From: JBBRCX01 sp038204465
GTDB taxonomy: Bacteria; Planctomycetota; Phycisphaerae; Tepidisphaerales; Tepidisphaeraceae
Assembly: GCA_038204465.1 (NCBI GenBank)
Contig: JBBRCX010000055.1
Span: 1-31,772 of the forward strand
Reading direction: 5' to 3'
Length of the DNA stretch: 31,772 bases
The position numbers were made by a program, and so were the translations under genes. Positions 22,211-29,209 of this stretch are shown here, piece after piece (position 1 is the first letter of the stretch; each line of letters starts with the position of its first letter). The notes under the pieces were generated by a model that was not told the DNA's origin, ran no database searches, and saw nothing but the letters and a program-made list of their open reading frames with translations.

Positions 22211-22465
22211 TTACTCACCCCGGCCGAATGCCTGGGCGTCTTCGCGAAGGTTTACCAGCGCCCGATCGACAAGCCGGCGAATCTCTTTCTCCACTTCGTC
22301 AGCGGTTCGGCGAGCTTTGGGGAGCACCATCCAACACGACTGAATCGCTTGACGGATGCAACTGTCCACGTGCCCCGGACCAAACATCTCGCTCATCTGA
22401 TCCATCGGGTTTTTACCGTCGTCATCATTGCAGCTTGCAGTAGCGTTGTGAACATGAACGGCCAT
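22211..22465 (-). CDS. Small conserved-looking hypothetical protein (84 aa)
   Basis: The ATG at 22463-22465 has GGAG 6 nt upstream, which supports the full 84 residues, including a Cys in NATASCNDDD. The C-terminal part CIRQAIQSCWMVLPKARRTADEVEKEIRRLVDRALVNLREDAQAFG resembles a short protein type I have seen in planctomycetes (W-M-x-LPK-x-RRT...EVEKE...RLVDRAL). Function unknown; it looks helical and cytoplasmic. It is divergent from fabI across a 253-nt spacer that includes a GTTTGCG-GCAA-CGCAAAC hairpin at 22499-22516. Confidence 0.6.
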   Translation of the reverse strand: MAVHVHNATASCNDDDGKNPMDQMSEMFGPGHVDSCIRQAIQSCWMVLPKARRTADEVEKEIRRLVDRALVNLREDAQAFGRGE

Positions 22466-22718
22466 AAACGCTCCACGCGAGATTTAAAAGATGACGTTGT
22501 TTGCGGCAACGCAAACGCGCGGAGCCGTCAAATCGAATTGTCCGCATTGTATCCAATTGCTGATGTGCCGTCGCATAAATTCAAACCGACCCACTACCGT
22601 TTGCCGCGATTCCGCGATTCTCAATCCTCGATCTTCTCCTCCTCCCCCGACTCCCCGACCCCTTTCCCCGGCTCGCCGCGCCAACTAAGCTACCCGCGAC
22701 TCGGCAAAAGGAGACGAC

Positions 22719-23504
22719 ATGGGTCTGCTGGACGGCAAGAAGGGGCTCATTCTCAACATCGCCAACGACCGCAGCATCGCCTGGCACATCGCCAACAACG
22801 CGCTCAAGCAGGGGGCGAAATGCGGCTTTGGCTATCTTCCGATGGAGAAGATGGAACGCCGGGTCCGCAAGGCGATGGAGGAGGGCGGCTTCGGCAGCGA
22901 GTGGCTCGCGCCGTGCGACGTGGGGAATGACGAGTCGATCGAGAAATTCTTCGCCGCCGCGCGCGATCAGTTCGGCACGATCGACTTTCTCGTGCACTGC
23001 CTCGCCTTCGCCAACCGCGATTACCTGCAGAAAGACCCCGGCGTATTCGCCTCGACCCCGCGCGAAGTCTTCCGCCAGGCGCTGGACATCAGCGCCTACA
23101 GCCTGATCGCCCTCACCCGCGGGGCCGCCCCGCTGATGCCCAGCGGCGGCTCGGTCGTCGCGCTGACGTATCTCGGCAGCGAGAAAGTGATCCCCGGCTA
23201 CAACGTGATGGGCGTCGCGAAGGCCGCGCTGGAATCATCGGCGCGCTACCTCGCGTTCGATCTGGGCTCGAAGAAAATCCGCGTCAACACAATCAGCGCC
23301 GGCCCCATTCGCACCCTCAGCGCCATGGCCGTTGGCGGGATCGACGAGATGTTCGAGCACATGGAGCGCAAGGCCCCGCTGCATCGCAATGTCGAAGGCG
23401 ACGAGGTCGGCAAGACCGCCGTCTACCTGCTCAGCGATCTCTCGAGCGCGGTGACCGGGGAAAACCTCTTCGTCGACTGTGGCTTCAACACGGTCGGGCT
23501 CTGA
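22719..23504 (+). CDS. fabI: Enoyl-[acyl-carrier-protein] reductase FabI
   Basis: Reduces the trans-2 double bond of enoyl-ACP with NADH in the last step of each fatty acid elongation round (FASII, cytoplasm). 261 residues, the usual length. The atypical SDR nucleotide site starts GLILNIANDRSIAWHIA (residues 9-25). Catalytic Tyr151, Tyr161 and Lys168 follow the Y-x6-Y...K pattern of FabI (TYLGSEKVIPGYNVMGVAKAALES). AISAGPIRTL is represented by TISAGPIRTLSA. An excellent AAGGAG lies 6 nt before the ATG. It is a single gene, directly followed by the tRNA-Gly promoter. Confidence 0.96.
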   Translation: MGLLDGKKGLILNIANDRSIAWHIANNALKQGAKCGFGYLPMEKMERRVRKAMEEGGFGSEWLAPCDVGNDESIEKFFAAARDQFGTIDFLVHCLAFANRDYLQKDPGVFASTPREVFRQALDISAYSLIALTRGAAPLMPSGGSVVALTYLGSEKVIPGYNVMGVAKAALESSARYLAFDLGSKKIRVNTISAGPIRTLSAMAVGGIDEMFEHMERKAPLHRNVEGDEVGKTAVYLLSDLSSAVTGENLFVDCGFNTVGL

Positions 23505-23518
23505 GCCTGGCGATTCTC

Positions 23519-23547
23519 TTGCATTGCCCCAAAACCGCCGATACTAT
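23519..23547 (+). promoter_or_regulatory. tRNA-Gly promoter
   Basis: TTGCAT (23519-23524), 17-nt spacer, TACTAT (23542-23547), ending 14 nt before the tRNA. Confidence 0.7.
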
Positions 23548-23561
23548 TTTCGGCCGGCCGC

Positions 23562-23633
23562 GCGGGTGTAGCTCAGTGGTAGAGCGTCACGTTGCCAACG
23601 TGAATGTCGAGGGTTCGACCCCCTTCACCCGCT
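23562..23633 (+). tRNA. tRNA-Gly (anticodon GCC)
   Basis: Acceptor GCGGGTG pairs with CACCCGC; D arm GCTC-AGTGGTA-GAGC; anticodon arm TCACG-TTGCCAA-CGTGA with anticodon GCC; T arm GAGGG-TTCGACC-CCCTT. The discriminator is T and no CCA is encoded. 72 nt. The part from the anticodon loop onward is repeated at 28951, marking this gene as an integration target. Confidence 0.97.
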
Positions 23634-23750
23634 CTGAATAACTGCCGATGACGGCACATGTCGCCGGCAGTTTTCGTATGTCAGGATTCTCACCTACCCG
23701 CGTTCCAGCGAGCTCCCTCCCGCGCATTTTGCCAAGCTAAGAGGCCCGCC
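23592..23750 (+). repeat. Left direct repeat (attL-like)
   Basis: 159 bp from the anticodon loop of tRNA-Gly (TTGCCAACGTG) to GAGGCCCGCC. Against the right copy the first 42 bp are identical. A short indel region after the tRNA end and two later substitutions are the only differences. Confidence 0.9.
23640..23674 (+). terminator. tRNA-Gly terminator
   Basis: AACTGCCG pairs with CGGCAGTT across a 17-nt loop, followed by TT. It begins 6 nt after the tRNA. The same hairpin is kept in the right repeat at about 28997-29032. Confidence 0.7.
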
Positions 23751-23935
23751 GCGAAGAAGCCATCCGGCAGACCGAAATGCTCGATTAGCCCTTCTGCCAG
23801 TTGCACAGTGCGTCTTCGATCACCGCTGGTCCTCCAAGCCGGCAAGCTTTCACGGTCGCCGGCCCAGTTCAGTTTGCTGGCGACTGACAAATCCTCGGAA
23901 TGGCACGCTTTCGCCTTGCAATTCTTCATTGCCAC
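23690..23935 (-). CDS. Possible short gene or 3' gene fragment, tail shared with the right repeat
   Basis: Minus-strand frame ending RRRTVQLAEGLIEHFG followed by LPDGFFAAGLLAWQNAREGARWNAGR. The last 19 residues lie in the direct repeat and recur exactly at 29047-29107. The part before the repeat looks distantly similar to the corresponding part of the other copy (LSERLGRQLG...VYGAGLLAW), which suggests both are C-termini of related proteins. No start or ribosome site is convincing, and the protein family is not recognised. It may be the 3' end of a gene that lay convergent to the tRNA. Confidence 0.35.
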   Translation of the reverse strand: MAMKNCKAKACHSEDLSVASKLNWAGDRESLPAWRTSGDRRRTVQLAEGLIEHFGLPDGFFAAGLLAWQNAREGARWNAGR

Positions 23936-24128
23936 GACGCAGAATGGACCTCGTCGTGAAAGCCATGTCGTTCATGGTTCGACCACGACGCTCGCATTCC
24001 TCATGCAGCCCTTGTCACGGACGACTTCAAGCGGCGGCCCATCTCGACGACTGCCACGGATTGAAGCCCCCGACAGGAGCGAGTTGCTCTGCGAGCGACC
24101 TGCCGTAGTTCCAGACTTGAGGCGCATC

Positions 24129-24515
24129 ATGGACGAAACTGTTGCTCGTGGAATGCTAAAGCTCAACGAATATGGTCAGTCGATCCAGCACGATCTCCAA
24201 CCCGACGACCCACGACTCAATGGAGTCATGCACCTGGTCCATGAGGACGGCACGGTCATGTTTCTCAGCCGTGCCTTTACGCAGACGGTGGGCGACTGGG
24301 TGTACTTCTTCACGGCACACCACGGTTTTCTGATATACCACAAAGACCGTTTGAGGGAGTGCAAGCGATATGAAGCCTTACCGGAGGCGTTAGCACCCAC
24401 CGCTCCGCCACTGGCGACCACGATTCCGCCTGCGGAACTTGGCAACATTGGCTTTGGCGACATGCCGATGGCTTCGGGCGATCTCTTAGGCGCTGAACAC
24501 GCCGCTCCCTGGTAG
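24129..24515 (+). CDS. Hypothetical protein (128 aa)
   Basis: The ATG at 24129 has GAGG 7 nt upstream. The product begins MDETVARGMLKLNEYGQ and contains MHLVHEDGTVMFLSRAFTQTVGDWVYFFTAHHGFLIYHKDRL, a stretch of likely beta strands rich in aromatic residues, then a proline/alanine-rich tail. No signal peptide. The frame extends upstream to 23658 but that part overlaps the direct repeat and looks non-coding. I do not recognise the family. Cargo of the putative island. Confidence 0.5.
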   Translation: MDETVARGMLKLNEYGQSIQHDLQPDDPRLNGVMHLVHEDGTVMFLSRAFTQTVGDWVYFFTAHHGFLIYHKDRLRECKRYEALPEALAPTAPPLATTIPPAELGNIGFGDMPMASGDLLGAEHAAPW

Positions 24516-24577
24516 AAATCGACAGGTCTCAGCGCGACGAGTTCAAGAAGCGACTCGACCTCTAGTCCGTCAGCACG

Positions 24578-25501
24578 CTAAGACGATCCGGCGAGCGCCT
24601 TGTCCATCGCCGCCCGCAACCCCATCGGCCGGATCGCAAAGGCGTCGAGCGATCTGCGGTTCCGCACGACCGTCGGGTTTCGAAGCCCCTCGATCAAGTG
24701 TCGCCCGACCTCGAATGCAGCGGGCGTCACCAGTGCCAACCAGAGGCTGGACAGGTACGGCGTCAGCACGGGCACCGAGATCAGCCAACGCCGGAGGCCC
24801 CGCTGCCGTGCGTATTCTCGAATCATGTCGCCGTAGCTCACCACATCGCTCCCGCCGATCTCGATGATGCGACTCTCGCCTGCCGGCAGGCCCTTGGCGG
24901 CGAGCAGATACGCCAGCACGTCGTCCACGGCGATGGGCTGGGTCGGCGTGTTCAGCCACCGAGGGCAAAGCATGACCGGTAACCGGTCGCAAAGCGACTT
25001 CATCATCGTGAACGAGAGGCTACCCGCTCCGATAACCACCGATGCACGCAGTTCCACCGTCTCTACCCCGCTGTGCCGGAATATCCGCCCGACCTCATGG
25101 CGGCTTCTCAGGTGGGGCGACAAGTCCGGAGCCTGCTCGTCCCCCAAGCCGCCGAGGTAAACGATCCGCCCGACGTTCGCCTTCTTTGCCGCCGTGGCAA
25201 GATTCGTCGCTGCCAGTCGGTCGTCCTGTTCGAAGTCCTTGGAGTCAGCCATCAGATGCACGAGGTAGTAGACAATCTTTACGCCCTCCAACGCACGGTC
25301 CAGCGAGGCAGTGTCCAGCACATCACCTTGAACGATCTCGGTCGTTTCACAGATCAGGGGCCGCAACTTATCTGGATTGCGGGCAAGGCACAACAGCCTC
25401 ACGCCCGACCGCTCCAACACAGGGATGAGCCGGCCGCCGATGTAGCCGCTCCCGCCCAGTAGCAGGGTGCGGGGACCAGGTTGTTCTTCCGACGACGGCA
25501 T
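24578..25501 (-). CDS. NAD(P)-binding protein, atypical SDR (epimerase-like)
   Basis: 307 residues from the ATG 25499-25501, with AGGTGG 7 nt upstream. The Rossmann loop GGSGYIGG at 16-23 is followed by CLARNPDKLRPL, IVQGDVLD and the helix YYLVHLMADSKDFEQDDRLAATNLATAAKKANVGRIVYLGGLG. The usual SDR Tyr-x3-Lys pair is not evident, so it may bind rather than reduce. Many relatives carry a second DUF2867 domain to reach about 480 residues; here the protein stops at RPMGLRAAMDKALAGSS, exactly where that domain would begin. It diverges from the DUF1990 gene over a ~100-nt spacer; I believe such genes are found together elsewhere. Confidence 0.82.
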   Translation of the reverse strand: MPSSEEQPGPRTLLLGGSGYIGGRLIPVLERSGVRLLCLARNPDKLRPLICETTEIVQGDVLDTASLDRALEGVKIVYYLVHLMADSKDFEQDDRLAATNLATAAKKANVGRIVYLGGLGDEQAPDLSPHLRSRHEVGRIFRHSGVETVELRASVVIGAGSLSFTMMKSLCDRLPVMLCPRWLNTPTQPIAVDDVLAYLLAAKGLPAGESRIIEIGGSDVVSYGDMIREYARQRGLRRWLISVPVLTPYLSSLWLALVTPAAFEVGRHLIEGLRNPTVVRNRRSLDAFAIRPMGLRAAMDKALAGSS

Positions 25502-25603
25502 CGATTCCACCTACGAAGGTACGAATAGTGCAAAATGACTGAAAGCAGAGTTCGACCGTGCTTGCCCGCAATGATAGGGGGGGTCCTAGGTTACTGGAGC
25601 CTG

Positions 25604-26197
25604 ATGCTGTCACTGCGAAAGCCATCGACCGACACCATCCGTGCCTTTTTGAATTCGCAGTCGGGACTGGCACTCAGCTACCTGGCAGTCGGGGCGACGG
25701 CGACTGCGCCGCCGCCAGGATATACCGTAGACCATACCCGCATCCGCCTCGGTGCCGGGCAACAGGTATTCGAATCGGCTAAGGCCGCCCTCGGGAGATG
25801 GGATCACTTTAAGCTTGGCTGGGTGGAGGCGTGGTCGCCGGAGCGGTCGATAGAGTCGGGCATCCTCGTGGGAGTTGTTGGGAGGTCTCTGGGCCTGTGG
25901 TGCCTCAATGCCTGCCGAGTCGTTTATGTCGTGGATGAGACGGGGCCGGTATCGAGATTCGGTTTCGCTTATGGCACATTGCCCGGTCACGTGGAGACCG
26001 GCGAGGAGAGATTCTTGATCGAGTGGGACCACTCGAACGATGCCGTCTGGTTCGACATCCTCTCCTTCTCCCAACCACGCCATATCTTGATCCGCCTCGC
26101 CCGGCCGTGGGTCCGAATGCTTCAGAAGCGGTTCGGCCAAGAATCAGCGGCGGCGATGGCGGAGGCGGTCAGTCGGTACGGGCAATTGGAGTGCTGA
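25604..26197 (+). CDS. DUF1990 family protein
   Basis: 197 residues from the ATG at 25604, with GGAG 4 nt upstream; a longer frame from 25535 lacks a ribosome site. Recognisable family pattern: YTVDHTRIRLGAGQQVFESAKAALGRWDHFKLGWVEAW, then VVYVVDETGPVSRFGFAYGTLPGHVETGEERFLIEWD and VWFDILSFSQPRHILIRLARPWVRMLQKRFG. DUF1990 proteins are predicted soluble and have no assigned function. Divergently paired with the NAD(P)-binding gene. Part of the island cargo. Confidence 0.82.
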   Translation: MLSLRKPSTDTIRAFLNSQSGLALSYLAVGATATAPPPGYTVDHTRIRLGAGQQVFESAKAALGRWDHFKLGWVEAWSPERSIESGILVGVVGRSLGLWCLNACRVVYVVDETGPVSRFGFAYGTLPGHVETGEERFLIEWDHSNDAVWFDILSFSQPRHILIRLARPWVRMLQKRFGQESAAAMAEAVSRYGQLEC

Positions 26198-26230
26198 CGG
26201 CGGTCGCTCCTGTGGGGAAACTTCGCATTT

Positions 26231-26281
26231 GCTGTTAAATTTCACGCCTTGGAACTCATTTGAAAAAAGCTCAGGCTCATC
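26231..26281 (+). repeat. Direct repeat flanking the histidine kinase, left copy
   Basis: About 44 bp (26238-26281) beginning AATTTCACGCCT and containing TTTGAAAAAAG, about 80 % identical to 28144-28187, with further similarity upstream (GCTGTT). Copies are in the same orientation, ~1.9 kb apart, and enclose only the kinase gene. Confidence 0.75.
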
Positions 26282-26324
26282 GATGCCACCCAATATACCC
26301 GTGTCCTCATCGATTGCTTCACGA

Positions 26325-28088
26325 TCAACCGGCGACTTGCTCGATGGCCGCTTCGAGTTTTTGAAACTCAACCGGTTTAGTCAGATGTTGGACAAACCCG
26401 GCCTCTCGGCTCCGACGAACGTCCTCTTCCATCCCAAAGCCACTAACAGCGATGCCCTTTATGTGCGGCCGCTGCTTAGCGTGCCTCATCACATCTAGCC
26501 CCGAGCCGTCGGGCAACCCAAGGTCGCTGATGAGGAGGTCGAATGGCTCAGTCTCCAGCAGATGTAGTGCGGTCTTGACGCTGCTGGCGCAGGCGACTGA
26601 GTAGCCGAAACCCGTCAATAACCTGGCCATGACCTTGCTTGTGTCCAGGTGGTCCTCGACAAGCAGGATGCGAAGTTTCTTGTGGGCTTCCCTAGGGGCG
26701 GCATCGGGCGGCAGGGTTCGTTCCGCAGACGGTGTAGGCATCGTCTCGAACATTAGCGTGAACGTCGCCCCCGTACCGGTTCCCTCGCTGGCGGCAGTAA
26801 GAGTTCCGTGCTGCATTTCGACCAGAGACCTGCAGATGGCTAACCCCAGCCCCAGTCCGCCGAACTTTCGGGTGATCGTCCGTTCACCTTGTTCAAATGC
26901 CTGGAACAGGTTCGGCAGCAGGTCGGCCTCGATCCCGATGCCCGTGTCCGCCACGTCGATGGCGAGCTTTTCGCTATCGCTGCCGCCTATCTTGTCCCCG
27001 CTGTATGTGGCCACCGAAACCTTGCCTTGCTCGGGCGTGAACTTGACCGCATTGCCAACGATGTTTACGACGATCTGCTGGATGCGGGCCGGGTCTGCCC
27101 AAAGGTGATGCCGCCTAGCACGCAGCATGAGCGAGACTTCAAGTTCCTTGGACTCGATCTCCGGGGCGCACATCGCCAAAGCGACATGAATCGCTTTGTG
27201 GGCGTCAACGACCTCGAAGTGAAGCTCTACCTTCCCTCGGCTGATCCTCGTCAAGTCCAGCAGGTCGTCGATAATTCTTGCTTCGAGTTCCACGTTGTGA
27301 CGGATCGTCTGCATGTCTTCCCGCACGACCTCAGGCAACTGTGGGTCATTACAAAGGGCTGAAGTCAGGGCGAGGATCGGCGTCAGCGGGGTGCGAAGCT
27401 CGTGGCTGAGAACGGCCAGAAAGCGATCCTTCGCTTCGTTCGCTCCCTCGGCTTCCTCCTTTGCCCTTCGAAGTTGCTCGACATACTTATAGCTCGAATC
27501 TTTTTCCCGCCGTGCCAGTTCCTCCATGGCGTCACGTAGCCGCCTGTTGGCCTCCTGTAGCTCTCCGGCACGCAAGACGATCTCGGACTCCATCTGGCCG
27601 GATTTGGTTCGAAGTTCTTCGTTGACCCTGGCCCGTGCAGCATCGGACCGCTTGAGGCGGACAAACTCAGTCACATCCTCAACTCGGTGGATGATGCTTT
27701 CGACGTTGCCGTCGGCCCCGAGGACCGGCGAATTGACCGGACTCCAGTAGCGCTCCTCAAAACTGCCCCCGTCGGCCTCAGGCTTGCGGATGTCGTACTT
27801 TTGCACGGCCATGGTATCGGCCACTCGCTCCCGCATTACCCGTTCGAGGCTTGCCCGGAGATTGCTGGTGCCGGTGGCGCTGGGGTCGTCGGGATTATCG
27901 GGAAAGACCTCGAAGAGCCGCCTGCCCAAGATTGAATCACGTTGCGTCATCGTCGCCCGCAGATAAGCGTTGCTGACGGCGACAATCCGGAAGTCGGGTC
28001 CGGGGGAGAGAACGAGATACGAGGCCGGCGCTGATTCAAAAAGGGATCGGAAATTTTGTTCGGGCGGCAATAGTTGAGCATCGCTCAT
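26325..28088 (-). CDS. PAS-containing hybrid histidine kinase with C-terminal receiver
   Basis: 587 residues without membrane helices. A PAS sensor covers ~12-145 (FRSLFESAPASYLVLSPGPDFRIVAVSNAYL...VEDVTEFVRLK), a coiled coil ~150-220, HisKA with phospho-acceptor His229 in FLAVLSHELRTPLTP, and HATPase ~330-450 with N box NIVGNAVKF, DTGIGI and GGLGLGLAI. The receiver domain covers ~472-587 with acidic pair ED (478-479), phospho-acceptor Asp522 in LLISDLGLPDGSG and Lys571 in HLTKP. The receiver could pass phosphate on to an unlinked Hpt protein or act by itself, as no other response regulator is adjacent. GAGG lies 6 nt before the ATG. The gene is enclosed by direct repeats. Confidence 0.95.
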   Translation of the reverse strand: MSDAQLLPPEQNFRSLFESAPASYLVLSPGPDFRIVAVSNAYLRATMTQRDSILGRRLFEVFPDNPDDPSATGTSNLRASLERVMRERVADTMAVQKYDIRKPEADGGSFEERYWSPVNSPVLGADGNVESIIHRVEDVTEFVRLKRSDAARARVNEELRTKSGQMESEIVLRAGELQEANRRLRDAMEELARREKDSSYKYVEQLRRAKEEAEGANEAKDRFLAVLSHELRTPLTPILALTSALCNDPQLPEVVREDMQTIRHNVELEARIIDDLLDLTRISRGKVELHFEVVDAHKAIHVALAMCAPEIESKELEVSLMLRARRHHLWADPARIQQIVVNIVGNAVKFTPEQGKVSVATYSGDKIGGSDSEKLAIDVADTGIGIEADLLPNLFQAFEQGERTITRKFGGLGLGLAICRSLVEMQHGTLTAASEGTGTGATFTLMFETMPTPSAERTLPPDAAPREAHKKLRILLVEDHLDTSKVMARLLTGFGYSVACASSVKTALHLLETEPFDLLISDLGLPDGSGLDVMRHAKQRPHIKGIAVSGFGMEEDVRRSREAGFVQHLTKPVEFQKLEAAIEQVAG

Positions 28089-28133
28089 CGCAATCCTCGT
28101 GTGATGCTATCGTAACAAGAGACGAGCGAATCC

Positions 28134-28187
28134 GCTGTTGCAGAATTTCACGCCTCGAAACTGTTTTGAAAAAAGTTCACGCCCATC
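28134..28187 (+). repeat. Direct repeat flanking the histidine kinase, right copy
   Basis: Partner of 26231-26281; it shares AATTTCACGCCT and TTTGAAAAAAG and ends CCCATC. It lies ~45 nt upstream of the kinase start. Confidence 0.75.
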
Positions 28188-28790
28188 ATAGCTCAGGTGA
28201 TGTCCTGTGAGGCCTGGCGAGCTTTCTTGTTCAAGCCCTGGACGAAGTTAACACCAGCGGGTCGAACACTGCCTCCAACGCACAGTGATCGCTCGGCCTA
28301 CTCTCACGTAGCTGGTGCCGATAGGTGCAGGGAACTGGCCGCAGTGAACGTGATGCAAAAGGTACCCGATACGCCTTAGTTCTTCACGGCGCAGTCTTTG
28401 AGGTGACACCTTGAAGTGCAACTGAATCAGGCTCGTACTGAACCGAGAGCTACGACTTGAGCCGAAAGACGTGCAACTCGTCTTCTCGGAGTTCCTTCTC
28501 TTCGTTGCGCAAGTTATTCGGGCGGCGGTGGCGGTGAAGAAGGCGTCCGAAGCGGCGTCCGGCAAACTTCCGCCGGGCACTCCGCACCGAAAGTCCAAAC
28601 ACTCCGGCGGGTGGCAACCCAAAAAGGACAGAAGCCAAAGACGTGCGCCAACCCCGCCGGTCGGCCGAGTCAACTTGGAGTGGACAATGAACCTCTCGGA
28701 GCTTGTAAGTGATGACAGTGTCCGCCGTCTCTTCAGCATGGTGACCCTGGAGTCCACGAGCCGTCCACCCGAGGCGGTGAATTAAATGAA
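28188..28790. other. Island right arm, no convincing gene
   Basis: The longest sensible plus-strand frame is 28471-28785 (GTG start, 104 residues, basic, without ribosome site); I give it low weight. This is where an integrase would be expected beside the attachment site, but no tyrosine-recombinase motif (R...HxxR...Y) could be read in any frame. Confidence 0.4.
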
Positions 28791-28903
28791 GGGATACACC
28801 GCTGCTCGTCAACGTGATGATCGGGATACACCTGGAGCCGAAAGTGGCGAGAGGAAACGTGTATCCCTTTTTGTATCCCTTTCATGCGTTGAAGGGATAC
28901 ACC
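28791..28903. promoter_or_regulatory. Cluster of GGGATACACC motifs, possible integrase arm sites
   Basis: Five copies in 113 bp: direct at 28791-28800, 28823-28832 and 28894-28903; inverted at 28859-28867 and 28872-28879. Consensus AGGGATACAC. The cluster ends 48 bp before the tRNA-derived repeat. Short repeated sites next to the crossover region are typical of tyrosine-recombinase arm-binding sites; an alternative is a repressor operator. Confidence 0.55.
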
Positions 28904-28950
28904 ACCCCTTAAAACACCTTGAAAACAAGGGAAAAAACGCATGTATCGCT

Positions 28951-29107
28951 TTGCCAACGTGAATGTCGAGGGTTCGACCCCCTTCACCCGCTTTCAAACT
29001 GCCGATGACGGCACATGTCACCGGCAGTTTTCGAATGTCAGGATTCTCACCTACCCGCGTTCCAGCGAGCTCCCTCCCGCGCATTTTGCCAAGCTAAGAG
29101 GCCCGCC
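28951..29107 (+). repeat. Right direct repeat (attR-like) with partial tRNA-Gly
   Basis: 157 bp. The tRNA part starts at the anticodon loop; the 5' half of the tRNA is missing, so this is not a functional tRNA. The tRNA terminator hairpin is retained (about 28997-29032). Confidence 0.9.
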
Positions 29108-29209
29108 CCGTAGACGCTCGCGTCAATGCGGATTGCTGCGCCGAGTTGGCGGCCGAGCCGTTCGGATAGTACGGCGAAGCAAGCGCGGCCGGAGCCGCCT
29201 GGAGCGGCG
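29047..29209 (-). pseudogene. 3' fragment sharing its tail with the gene fragment at 23690
   Basis: Minus-strand frame RACFAVLSERLGRQLGAAIRIDASVYG followed by the repeat-encoded AGLLAWQNAREGARWNAGR. It has no start of its own before running into the 3' end of the VHEWGTF gene in another frame, so it can only be a remnant. Family unknown. Confidence 0.35.

Larger units (their letters stand above)
23562..29107. mobile_element. Putative integrated island at tRNA-Gly (~5.4 kb)
   Basis: Bounded by a near-perfect direct repeat: 23592-23750 and 28951-29107, start to start 5359 bp. Each repeat contains the 3' half of tRNA-Gly, its terminator and ~75 bp more. Only the left copy has the complete tRNA. 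Just inside the right copy are five GGGATACACC-like motifs that could be arm sites of a tyrosine recombinase. The interior carries a hypothetical protein, a NAD(P)-binding protein, a DUF1990 protein and a hybrid histidine kinase. No integrase, excisionase, replication or transfer gene is visible, so the element is degenerate, depends on another element, or arose by homologous duplication at the tRNA. Confidence 0.65.

Noticed and set aside
22112..22930. 272-residue plus-strand frame running into fabI
   Set aside because: Out of frame with fabI and opposite to the better supported 84-residue gene.
28471..28785. Possible 104-residue basic protein in the island right arm
   Set aside because: GTG start without ribosome site, no recognisable domain, and ambiguous composition.
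28188..28950. Search for an integrase gene near the attR-like repeat
   Set aside because: No frame shows the R...HxxR...Y pattern of tyrosine recombinases or a serine recombinase catalytic domain.
28733..28987. Minus-strand frame starting MKGVEPSTFTLAK
   Set aside because: This is the well-known false protein produced by reading a tRNA in antisense; it comes from the partial tRNA-Gly copy.
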